DNA of 22,343 nt, from NCBI GenBank assembly GCA_946482625.1, contig CAMLSH010000010.1, positions 1-22,343 of the forward strand, given 5' to 3'. Shown here one piece after another: positions 8,052-14,461 of the stretch. The translations under genes and the position numbers were made by a program. Source of the stretch: an uncultured Opitutaceae bacterium (GTDB taxonomy: Bacteria > Verrucomicrobiota > Verrucomicrobiae > Opitutales > Opitutaceae). How positions within the stretch are numbered: position 1 is the first letter of the stretch; each line of letters begins with the position of its first letter. The notes below the pieces were generated by a model, which saw nothing but the letters and a program-made list of their open reading frames with translations, had not been told where the DNA came from and did no database searches.

Positions 8052-8801
8052 TCAGCTACCGTCATGCCCGGCCGTTGCCTGCGTGAAATGATCCCGCAAC
8101 TCAGGCAGCGGCTGGTTCACGAGCTCTTTCACCAACGCGGCGCCAAGCCGTTCCCGCACGTCAGGATCGAGCACGTCCAGGATACCGCGATGCACCACCG
8201 GTCCAGCCGCGAAATCCCACGTCGCGTCGGGGTGCTGACGGAAAAACTCGTTCATGCGCGCGCCTAATTCGGCCGCCGCGCGGCGCTGCTGTTCTTCCAG
8301 CATCGGCAACCGTTCGTCGATGGATCCGCCCACCGCGGTTCCCTTGCCTCGGGGCCCAGGAAAACGCCCCGCCTGATCCGTATCGCGGCTGGTGTAGTGG
8401 TTCTTCCCCGACGGAAGGTCGAAAGAGGAAGCGATCTGCAACGACGCGTCCACCGCTTCCACCGTCGGATCTTCCTGATAGATGCGCAGGCGCGCCCGAT
8501 CCGCCGCCACGATGTAATGTTCCCGCGGGCGGTCGGCTCCTGAATTCTTCGCTGATCGCCTTTTCCCATGACGTTCGTCGCGCGCACGGCTGCGGGCGGC
8601 AGGCGAGAGCGCGCGATCCATATTCGTGACCTCGGGACCGGAATGCAGATCGAGAGTCGATGACGAGTCCTCGCCGTCCGTGAGCTCGCGTTCGGCGGCG
8701 AGCCAGCAATCCACGGACGATTCATGATCTTGAGGACGACCGCGCGCTTCCCAAATCCCGTAAGCGCGCACCGCGATTTCTTCTGAGGTTGGAGTTTTCA
8801 T
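8052..8801 (-). CDS. DUF2934 domain plus host-attachment-type (baeRF-like) protein
   Basis: The start is set at ATG 8801 (249 residues), because MKTPTSEEIAVRAYGIWEARG is a typical DUF2934 beginning; the frame is open to 8861 without similarity. DUF2934 covers about 4-41 (IAVRAYGIWEARG through DCWLAAEREL). A charged Ser/Arg linker follows (42-90). The C-terminal part from about 94 (HYIVAADRARLRIYQ, SRDTDQAGRFPG, then helices and LPELRDHFTQ) resembles the family named protein required for attachment to host cells, now grouped with the archaeo-eukaryotic release factor fold. The family name comes from Agrobacterium and its molecular role is not established. Such proteins are common in stress-related gene sets of soil bacteria. 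Fusion of the two domains is the notable point. It transcribes away from the ydbH-type operon. Confidence 0.72.
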   Translation of the reverse strand: MKTPTSEEIAVRAYGIWEARGRPQDHESSVDCWLAAERELTDGEDSSSTLDLHSGPEVTNMDRALSPAARSRARDERHGKRRSAKNSGADRPREHYIVAADRARLRIYQEDPTVEAVDASLQIASSFDLPSGKNHYTSRDTDQAGRFPGPRGKGTAVGGSIDERLPMLEEQQRRAAAELGARMNEFFRQHPDATWDFAAGPVVHRGILDVLDPDVRERLGAALVKELVNQPLPELRDHFTQATAGHDGS

Positions 8802-8988
8802 CCCGGAAAGATAGCGCACAACGCCCCACACGCCACGGTCGCCCCCAGAAAGTCCGCTCATTCTTCACGCGCGTTGCACGGTGAAATGCTCTCACGGGCT
8901 TCGTCCTGCAAATTGCCGATGATCCCAGACGACCCCACGCGAAAATATCCGGCTAGCCAGTTTCTCCCCTTTCGCCCATCTCCCGTTC

Positions 8989-10203
8989 GTGCGTCTCGCG
9001 TTTGCCGTTCTCGCTCTGACTCTGGCTCTCCCCAGCCAGGCGGCGCTCCCTCGTCTCGCGTACTTCGGCAATCTACGAGGCGAAGTAAACGTCCCAGCGC
9101 TTCCTCCGCTTTCCTGGAGCTTTACCGCCGCTGCTCCCGCCGGTGGCCAGCAGTCCGCCCGCTTTTCGCTGATCGGCGAAGGAGTCACGCTTCACGCCGT
9201 CGTCGAGGCCGACAACAACACCGACCGCGTTTCCTGGCGGATCGAAGAAGGCCACGCCCAACTCGGTCCGTGGTTCCACGCGTTGCTTGCTCGTTACGCG
9301 CCAGACATCGGCGCCGCCTCGGCGATCGGAGACGTTACCATCACCGGACAAGGCACCCTCGACGGCTTCCAGCCCAGCGGACGGCTCAGCATCCAGTGCC
9401 GAGACGCCATCGTCCGAGACGACACCCAAGGCTGGTTACTCGAAGGCCTCACATTCGCCGGCGACTTCATGCTCGGCCCCGACTTCACCTTGCACAGCGA
9501 CTCTCCGTTCACGCTCGGTATTCGCACAATCACCACATCCCGTTTCGGCGCGCGCGCATTTTCGCTGCAAGGCCGCTTGAAAAACCTCTCGACGCTCGCT
9601 GTGGATGCCGCCCGCGTTGAAATCGCCGGCGGCGAGGTTGAGTCCGCTCCGTTCACGCTCCCGTTGTCTCCGCCTTCCATCGAAGCGCGCGTACGCATCA
9701 AACGCGTCGGCCTCCAGGATTTCGCCCAACTCATTCCCTCCGGTCTGGCCGATGCCCGCGGCCGGCTCGACGGTGAACTGATTCTTGGCTGGAGCGAAGC
9801 CGCCGGCTTCCAGCTCGGCATAGGCAACCTCTCGCTCGATGAGTTCGAGCCCACCGTCATCCGCCTCGCTCCTTCGCCCGGATTTCTCACCTCCCGACTC
9901 CCGGCGCGTTTCGCATTTCTCCCCGGAAAAATCGGCGAATGGCTCTCCGTCCGCAATCAGGCGTACTACGATCTCAGCGATATCGAGCTCGGCCGAACCG
10001 AACTCGCGGTAAACGCGTTGCGCGTCTCGCTCACTCCGGACGGCGATGCCGAGGGCCGCTCGGCCCGCGTGTTCATCGACGCCAGTCCGATCCCGCCCGA
10101 CGGCGCCGTGAAACAAGTCCTCTTCACCGTCAACGTGGCGGGCCCGCTTTCCCGACTGCTTCATCTCGGGATGACCCAGGAGTTCTCCGCCGACTTCCGT
10201 TGA
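8989..10203 (+). CDS. ydbH: YdbH-like intermembrane phospholipid transport protein (compact AsmA-like)
   Basis: The 404-residue exported protein starts at GTG 8989 with a signal sequence (MRLAFAVLALTLALPSQA). Most of the rest is predicted beta-strand with repeating amphipathic stretches (FSLIGEGVTLHAVVEA, IGDVTITGQGTLDGFQPSG, IEARVRIKRVGLQDFAQLIP, ARGRLDGELILGWSEAAGFQL), as in AsmA-like and YdbH/DUF3971 bridge proteins. The ARGRLDGEL and FSLDxF-like (LSLDEFEP) segments recall the YdbH C-terminal half. Alone this would be weak evidence, but the next two genes are YnbE-like and YdbL-like, the same order as in E. coli, where YdbH forms a groove carrying phospholipids from inner to outer membrane. 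E. coli YdbH is about 880 residues, so this version is less than half that length and might span the periplasm only as a multimer or with a partner (inference). Confidence 0.72.
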   Translation: MRLAFAVLALTLALPSQAALPRLAYFGNLRGEVNVPALPPLSWSFTAAAPAGGQQSARFSLIGEGVTLHAVVEADNNTDRVSWRIEEGHAQLGPWFHALLARYAPDIGAASAIGDVTITGQGTLDGFQPSGRLSIQCRDAIVRDDTQGWLLEGLTFAGDFMLGPDFTLHSDSPFTLGIRTITTSRFGARAFSLQGRLKNLSTLAVDAARVEIAGGEVESAPFTLPLSPPSIEARVRIKRVGLQDFAQLIPSGLADARGRLDGELILGWSEAAGFQLGIGNLSLDEFEPTVIRLAPSPGFLTSRLPARFAFLPGKIGEWLSVRNQAYYDLSDIELGRTELAVNALRVSLTPDGDAEGRSARVFIDASPIPPDGAVKQVLFTVNVAGPLSRLLHLGMTQEFSADFR

Positions 10204-10254
10204 AACGGGGAAACTTTCGTTGCCTCCCGCACTCTCATAAAGAACCTTCCTCCC

Positions 10255-10434
10255 ATGCTCCGTTGCCTCCTTCTCCTCTGCAGCGCCCTGGTCCTTTCCG
10301 GCTGCATCCACGTCAAAGTGGACCCCATTCACGTCACGCTCGACGTAAACGTGAAAGTCGATCGCGCCCTCGATGATTTCTTCGGCGATCTCGATAAAAA
10401 ATCCTCCACCCTCACGACTCCCGCCGCCAAATGA
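10255..10434 (+). CDS. ynbE: YnbE-like outer-membrane lipoprotein (59 residues)
   Basis: This small gene has ATG 10255 and TGA 10432-10434. A 16-residue lipoprotein signal ends in the lipobox LSGC, with lipidated C17; the residue after it is Ile, not Asp, favouring outer-membrane sorting. The mature part has the YnbE signature PIHVTLDVNVKVDRALDDFFG, resembling PITINMNVKI in the E. coli protein, and a Lys/Ser-rich tail. In E. coli, YnbE multimerises by beta-strand pairing and joins the C-terminal end of YdbH at the outer membrane (published work, from memory). It sits 51 bases after the ydbH-like gene and overlaps the ydbL-like gene by ATGA, so translational coupling is likely. Its length makes it easy for gene callers to miss. 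Confidence 0.85.
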   Translation: MLRCLLLLCSALVLSGCIHVKVDPIHVTLDVNVKVDRALDDFFGDLDKKSSTLTTPAAK

Positions 10435-10805
10435 ACACGCCTTTCCTCCGCCTCCTGTTCCTCTGTATCGCTCTTTTGGGCACCACCGCGATCGTGCGCG
10501 CCGAAGATCTCGGCGTCGTCCGCGCCCGCATGGAAAAACGCATCCCGCAGATCGATGCGCTTAAAACCCAAGGCGCCGTCGGCGAGAACAACCGCGGTTT
10601 CCTCGAAGTCCGCGCCGCCGCAGCCGATGCTGACGCCGTGACCTCCGCCGAAAACGCCGACCGTACCACTGTCTACGCCGCCCTCGCCGCGAAAACGGGC
10701 GCGACCGCCGACGCCGTGGGCAAAGCCCGCGCCCGGCAGATCGCCACCCACAGCGCCGCCGGCGTCTGGCTCCAGCGCGAAAACGGCGAGTGGTACAAAA
10801 AGTAA
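10431..10805 (+). CDS. ydbL: YdbL-like periplasmic protein (DUF1318)
   Basis: The 124-residue protein has a signal peptide (MNTPFLRLLFLCIALLGTTAIVRA, cleavage after VRA). The mature region reads DLGVVRARMEKRIPQIDALKTQGAVGENNRGFLEV, then a run of Ala-rich helix, and ends KARARQIATHSAAGVWLQRENGEWYKK. The KxGxVGExNxGxLE pattern and the C-terminal AxxGxWLQxxNGxWxxK are typical of DUF1318 (YdbL). In E. coli YdbL is a periplasmic protein proposed to keep YnbE from forming runaway multimers. Overlapping the ynbE-like stop by four bases, it completes the three-gene set. I see no lipobox. Family assignment is good; the chaperone role here is inferred. Confidence 0.88.
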   Translation: MNTPFLRLLFLCIALLGTTAIVRAEDLGVVRARMEKRIPQIDALKTQGAVGENNRGFLEVRAAAADADAVTSAENADRTTVYAALAAKTGATADAVGKARARQIATHSAAGVWLQRENGEWYKK

Positions 10806-10840
10806 GCGTCGGTCGTCGCACGCGTTCTTGTCCAAGGTAG

Positions 10841-10871
10841 GGCGCGTTATCCCGAACGCGCCGCTTCGGCG
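10841..10871. repeat. Intergenic palindrome with two competing stems (REP-like candidate)
   Basis: A perfect 8-bp stem GGCGCGTT / AACGCGCC (10841-10848 and 10855-10862) encloses the loop ATCCCG. A second hairpin, CGCCG-CTT-CGGCG (10859-10871), overlaps its right arm, so the two cannot form together. There is no T-run. It lies in the 170-base gap after the ydbL-like gene. It resembles a dispersed palindromic repeat or a weak transcription-stop structure; the window holds only one copy, so repeat status is not shown. Confidence 0.5.
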
Positions 10872-10975
10872 TCATTCCGACCGCAAACATCGCCTGCGGA
10901 CAAATGCCCGCCGCTCGCTTTCCCGACCCTTCCGAGGTTCGCCTACTCGCTACTCACTACTTCTTTCTCTCCCGC

Positions 10976-11674
10976 ATGAAGCCCAACATCACGCTCGCCG
11001 AAACCACCACGCCCAACGGCGCGCGCATGACCCTGGTCGAACACGACGGCAGCTTCTGCATCCGCGTAAACGGTCAGCAGCTCATGCACTCGGCCGTGAC
11101 CACGTCCGAACTCCAGCTCGGAGAACTCGGCTGCGAACACTTCGCGCGCAAGAAAAACTCCCCCCGCGTCCTCATCGGCGGTCTGGGTCTTGGCTTCACC
11201 TTGAAGAGCGTTCTCACCTCCGTCGGCCCGTCCGCGGTTGTCCACGTTGCCGAGCTTTTCCCCCAGATCGTCGCCTGGAACCGAACCCATCTCCTCGACC
11301 TCAACGGCAAGCTCCTCGCCGATCCCCGCGTCAGCGTGTTCGAGGAAGACGTCCGCACCGTTCTCCGACGGGCGGTCCGCACTCCCTACGACGTGATCAT
11401 GCTCGATATCGACAACGGCACGACCGCCATGGTCAGCGATGACAACAACGAGCTCTACAGCCTCGCCGGCATCAAACACATCGCCGCCGCTCTCAAGCCA
11501 GGCGGTCGCGCCGCCGTCTGGTCCGCCTCCCCCGACGCCCCCCTCGCCGCCCGCCTCGCCAAAGCCGGCTTCGTCGTCAAAGCCGTGCCCTCCCGCGTCC
11601 ACGCGACCGCGCGCCGCAGCGCGTACATGATTTATGTCGCGGACAAACCCGCCGCCGCCGCGCATCGAGCCTGA
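10976..11674 (+). CDS. Spermidine/spermine synthase-fold methyltransferase-like protein
   Basis: The start is ATG 10976 (232 residues); the frame is open to 10904, but the extra residues look non-coding. A small N-terminal beta domain (about 8-55: MTLVEHDGSFCIRVNGQQLMHSA, then SELQLGEL) resembles that of polyamine aminopropyltransferases. The Rossmann core follows: nucleotide motif VLIGGLGLGFTL (66-76), acidic E93 at the end of strand 2, D125 in FEEDVRTVL, and YDVIMLDIDNG (138-147) where true spermidine synthases have a DSSDP-like motif. The loss of that Pro and Ser, and the short length (true enzymes are about 280-310), make spermidine synthesis doubtful. It is better called a spermidine-synthase-like or class I SAM-dependent protein. 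It heads a likely operon with a hydrolase 39 bases downstream and an exosortase. Confidence 0.78.
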   Translation: MKPNITLAETTTPNGARMTLVEHDGSFCIRVNGQQLMHSAVTTSELQLGELGCEHFARKKNSPRVLIGGLGLGFTLKSVLTSVGPSAVVHVAELFPQIVAWNRTHLLDLNGKLLADPRVSVFEEDVRTVLRRAVRTPYDVIMLDIDNGTTAMVSDDNNELYSLAGIKHIAAALKPGGRAAVWSASPDAPLAARLAKAGFVVKAVPSRVHATARRSAYMIYVADKPAAAAHRA

Positions 11675-11713
11675 CATTGTCGTCACCGCGTCACTTTCGC
11701 TTTCGTCGCTCCC

Positions 11714-12472
11714 ATGAAGCCCGCGTTCACGCTCCACTCACCCGAGACCGGAACCGAGTACGTCATCTTCATCGAACAACCCGCCTCCGCCGAAATCCGC
11801 CCAACGGAACCGCTGCCCTGCGTGCTCTTTCTCGACGGCGACGACCAGTTTACCGCCGCCGTATCGGCTTATCGAGATGCGCGCAAAGCCGGCGAACTCC
11901 CGCCACTGCTTCTCGCCGGTCTCGGCTACGGCGCGAGTTATTCCAAGCCCGCCAACCGCCGCGGCCGCGACTACACGCCCACACACCACGACGATGAACC
12001 TTCGAGTGGCGGAGCGGAGAACTTCGTTCGTTTTCTCACGACCACGCTCTGGCCCGAGCTTGGCCGCCGGTATTCGCTAAGCGGCGACCAACGCGGAATC
12101 GCCGGCCACTCGCTCGGTTCGCTTCTCGCGCTTTACGCGCTCTGGCGGGAGCCGCTGTTCTTCACCCACTGCCTGGCGAGCGCCCCGTCGATCTGGTGGG
12201 ATGACCGCAGCATCCTCGAGTTCGCCGCCCGTCGTCAGGTGCAAAACCCCAAGCTGCCCGCGCGGTTGTTCCTAGGCGTCGGCGAAGAGGACTCCTCATC
12301 GATGACCGGCGATCTGGAGCTACTCGAACGGCAACTCACGGCGCGTCCCTTCAACGGCCTCGACTGGACCAGCCGCCGTTTTCCTCGTCGCAATCACTTC
12401 AACGTCCTGCCCGACGCGTTCCGCAAAGGCATGGTCACGCTGTTCGGAACGCCCGCTCGCTCATCGTCATGA
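11714..12472 (+). CDS. Esterase-D/Fes-type alpha/beta hydrolase
   Basis: The 252-residue protein has the putative-esterase fold (as in esterase D and enterochelin esterase). It has no signal peptide and no cysteine-rich region, so it is probably cytoplasmic. Strand and loop PCVLFLDGDDQFTAAV provides the oxyanion side. NRRGRDYTPT (81-90) is the RDxTP motif typical of the family. Nucleophile S133 sits in IAGHSLGS. H228 in RRNHFNVLP is the likely catalytic His, and an acidic residue around 191-193 (GVGEEDSS) the likely third member. Its stop overlaps the exosortase start as ATGA, so the two are translated as a coupled pair. The substrate is unknown. Proximity suggests, but does not prove, a role in surface-protein or exopolysaccharide processing. 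Confidence 0.85.
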   Translation: MKPAFTLHSPETGTEYVIFIEQPASAEIRPTEPLPCVLFLDGDDQFTAAVSAYRDARKAGELPPLLLAGLGYGASYSKPANRRGRDYTPTHHDDEPSSGGAENFVRFLTTTLWPELGRRYSLSGDQRGIAGHSLGSLLALYALWREPLFFTHCLASAPSIWWDDRSILEFAARRQVQNPKLPARLFLGVGEEDSSSMTGDLELLERQLTARPFNGLDWTSRRFPRRNHFNVLPDAFRKGMVTLFGTPARSSS

Positions 12473-13350
12473 CCGCGCCGCTCGCCAAGTCCCCCGCCCG
12501 CGCCGCCGGCCGCAATCAAGACTGGCTCCAAGCGCTCGCAGTCTTGGGCGTCACTGCAGTGGTTTTCTGGCCCCCGATCCGCTGGCTCGCCTCGCAAGCC
12601 TTCGCGCGGGAACAGCTCAAACAATCCGTCATCCTCGTCGTGCTCGCCGGCCTCTGGATCGCTTGGGAAAAAAGGCGGACCCTCCGCCTCGATCTCCAGT
12701 TTTCCAATCGAACGATCGGCTGGTTCCTGACGGCCTACGCGCTCGCGGGCGGCGCGCTCTTGTTCAAAACCCCGCTCCTGATCCTCGCCGGCCTCATCGC
12801 CGCCGCCGGCGGCGCGGTGAACTACGCCTTCGGCGGGCAGGCCTTTCGTCGCACGCTTCCGCTGCTCAGCGTATTCGCCGTTCTGATTCTCTGTGTGCTG
12901 CTTTTCCCCATTCTCGACTGGCCGCTACGGCAGATGGCCGGCGTGGAGTCGGCCCGTCTGCTCAAAGCCGTCGGCCTCGCCTCGCAACTCGTCATCCAGC
13001 AACAACCGGATATCCGTCTCCTGCTGGTCACTCCGCAGCAGGCCTTCGTGGTTGCCACCGAGTGCAACGGATTCGGCCTCATTACCTCGAGCTTGCTGCT
13101 AGGCTTGATCCGCCTGCTCTACCAACGGGCCGCGTGGGGGTGGTTCCTGGTGCTCCTTCCTCTCTGCGTGCTGGTGGCCTTCGTATTCAACTTCCTCCGC
13201 ATCGCCGGCATCGTGCTGCTGGCCCCGACCTTTTCCGGCCATTATCATCTGCTACACGAAACCGCCGGCCTCATCGCACTCTACTCAGGACTCGGCGCGG
13301 TGTGGCTGTTGACGGGCACGCGCCAGCAACAACCGGCCACGAGTTCCTAA
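12469..13350 (+). CDS. Exosortase/archaeosortase family membrane protease-transpeptidase
   Basis: The 293-residue, highly hydrophobic protein has about eight predicted membrane segments. The three catalytic motifs of the family are present in order: C199 in VVATECNGFGLI, R244 in FVFNFLRIAGIVLL, and H263 in HYHLLHETAGLIALYSG. Exosortases cut C-terminal sorting tails, usually PEP-CTERM, of exported proteins and probably attach the product to another surface molecule; they often go with exopolysaccharide genes. Here there is no EpsI domain and no PEP-CTERM protein in the window, so substrates must be encoded elsewhere. It is coupled to the upstream hydrolase by a four-base overlap and followed at once by a strong terminator. 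The subfamily (XrtX letter) cannot be assigned by eye. Confidence 0.9.
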   Translation: MTAPLAKSPARAAGRNQDWLQALAVLGVTAVVFWPPIRWLASQAFAREQLKQSVILVVLAGLWIAWEKRRTLRLDLQFSNRTIGWFLTAYALAGGALLFKTPLLILAGLIAAAGGAVNYAFGGQAFRRTLPLLSVFAVLILCVLLFPILDWPLRQMAGVESARLLKAVGLASQLVIQQQPDIRLLLVTPQQAFVVATECNGFGLITSSLLLGLIRLLYQRAAWGWFLVLLPLCVLVAFVFNFLRIAGIVLLAPTFSGHYHLLHETAGLIALYSGLGAVWLLTGTRQQQPATSS

Positions 13351-13352
13351 AC

Positions 13353-13390
13353 GCCTCTCTGGCAGCAGCGCCGAGAGAGGCAGGCGTTTT
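13353..13390 (+). terminator. Intrinsic terminator after the exosortase gene
   Basis: GCCTCTCT (13353-13360) pairs perfectly with AGAGAGGC (13374-13381), extended inward by GGC/GCC with one bulged base, and followed shortly by TTTT at 13387-13390. It begins two bases after the exosortase stop, so it ends the spermidine-synthase-like/hydrolase/exosortase unit. Confidence 0.75.
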
Positions 13391-13464
13391 CTTGCCCTAC
13401 CCGATTGGAGCCGTCATGGTTCCGGCTCAGGTCCGGCGAGAGATTACCTCAACCAGAACGTATC

Positions 13465-13905
13465 ATGATCCTTAAACCCTTGCTTGCGTCAGTCGCCCTG
13501 CTCCTGGGCTTTTCCACTGAACCCGATCCCGTGATCTTCGACACCGACTCAGGCGTGGTGACGGAATCCGGCTCCTACCAAGCCCACTACTCGTCGGGCG
13601 ATTCTCCCACGGTGTACTATTCGACCTGGCAAATCACCTCCACCGGCTGGCAGGGCGTGCGGGACGGCGCCTTCGATCCCAACCGTTTCTACGGCGACTT
13701 CCGCTGGGAGACCGATACGGGCGGCGTGATTTTGATGAGCTTCGACGGCTATTGGAACGAATACGGAAACCCTTCGGTCTCCTGGACGAACGAGAGTGAG
13801 CAGGAAATCGATTTCATGTCCTTCTTCTTCTCGTACCCGTTTATCGACTACCAAAACGCCATGCGCGAGTCACTCTCGCAGTACTGGATCAATCACGTCC
13901 AATAA
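13465..13905 (+). CDS. Small exported protein of unknown function
   Basis: From ATG 13465 the product is 146 residues; the frame is open to 13405 but that extra part is not signal-like. Residues 1-18 (MILKPLLASVALLLGFST) look like a short signal peptide. The mature protein is acidic, free of cysteine, and rich in Tyr, Trp and Phe (for example YYSTWQITSTGWQG, FYGDFRWETD, FDGYWNEYG, SFFFSYPFIDYQ). Alternating hydrophobic and polar residues suggest a beta-sheet fold. I recognise no family. It lacks a lipobox, a PEP-CTERM tail and a C-terminal membrane helix, so it is not an evident substrate of the exosortase next door. It has its own terminators on both sides and is probably transcribed alone. 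Confidence 0.65.
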   Translation: MILKPLLASVALLLGFSTEPDPVIFDTDSGVVTESGSYQAHYSSGDSPTVYYSTWQITSTGWQGVRDGAFDPNRFYGDFRWETDTGGVILMSFDGYWNEYGNPSVSWTNESEQEIDFMSFFFSYPFIDYQNAMRESLSQYWINHVQ

Positions 13906-13929
13906 CCGCCCGCCTCGCGCCTTCACTGA

Positions 13930-13960
13930 CCCGCCCGGACCTCCTCCCGGCGGGTTTTTT
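13930..13960 (+). terminator. Intrinsic terminator with T-run
   Basis: CCCGCC (13930-13935) pairs with GGCGGG (13949-13954), followed directly by TTTTTT (13955-13960). It ends the small exported-protein gene. The last T residues form part of the stop codon of the convergent response regulator. The minus-strand side lacks a T-run, so it should work mainly on the plus strand. Confidence 0.85.
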
Positions 13961-14336
13961 ATTTGGCGCAACCGTCAGCCGGGACCAGCGACTCCACCTC
14001 GTGCAGAAGTTGATCCGCCCGAAACGGTTTTCCCAAGTGATGCACATTGTCCATGCCACGGTTGGTGCAGTTCTCCGCTGCCCAATTCCCATAGCCCGAA
14101 ATCAACAGCGCCGGCATGCCCGGCGTCTTCTGCCGCATGTAATCGATGACATCACAGCCATCGCCGCCCGGCAGCTGGAAGTCCGTGACCACTGCCGAAA
14201 AGCCAAACGGGTCGAGCGTCTTGACGTCCTCTAGCCCAGAGGCGACCGAGACCTCATAGCCCGCGTTCGACAACACGGCTGTCACCAAAGGGCCGATAAA
14301 CTCATCATCCTCCACCAAAAGTATACGTGCTTTCAT
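13959..14336 (-). CDS. Single-domain response regulator (CheY-like receiver)
   Basis: The chosen start ATG 14336 gives 125 residues beginning MKARILLVEDDEF, the usual receiver start; the frame continues seven residues upstream without improving the match. All receiver residues are present: acidic E9-D10-D11, phospho-acceptor D52 in VVTDFQLPGGDG, S80 at the Thr/Ser switch (ALLISGYG), and K103 in LGKPF. No output domain follows, so it must act by binding partners or as a phosphate relay. It is the last of three minus-strand genes, 125 bases after the GT61-type gene, so co-transcription is possible but not clear. The kinases at 1-2399 lack a separate regulator and could in principle be partners (speculative). 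Confidence 0.93.
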   Translation of the reverse strand: MKARILLVEDDEFIGPLVTAVLSNAGYEVSVASGLEDVKTLDPFGFSAVVTDFQLPGGDGCDVIDYMRQKTPGMPALLISGYGNWAAENCTNRGMDNVHHLGKPFRADQLLHEVESLVPADGCAK

Positions 14337-14461
14337 AAGTGCTTCGGCAAAATGCAACGGGGAACACTCTGCCGTCTTCCATCAGTACGCAGAGAAAAAG
14401 ATTTGTCGAACGATCCGTTACGTGCCGGACGGAAAAATGCACCGCCCCCTCCGCGCGCAGG

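Noticed and set aside
8052..8801. Host-attachment-type protein as a virulence or phage gene
   Set aside because: The family name is historical; no phage, secretion or virulence genes lie near, and such proteins are common in free-living bacteria.
9436..10332. Minus-strand frame of 298 codons
   Set aside because: Antisense to the ydbH-like gene and into the ynbE-like gene; low-complexity charged product with no motif, and the plus-strand genes form a coherent set.
10943..11737. Minus-strand frame of 264 codons
   Set aside because: Antisense to the spermidine-synthase-like gene, Gly/Asp/Glu/Val-rich product, no recognisable domain.
12663..13475. Alternative plus-strand frame of 270 codons over the exosortase
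   Set aside because: Arg/Pro/His-rich translation typical of an out-of-frame reading; the exosortase frame has its three catalytic motifs and membrane helices.
13465..13905. Small exported protein as a PEP-CTERM substrate of the adjacent exosortase
   Set aside because: The C-terminus ends SLSQYWINHVQ, with no PEP-like motif, membrane helix or basic tail.
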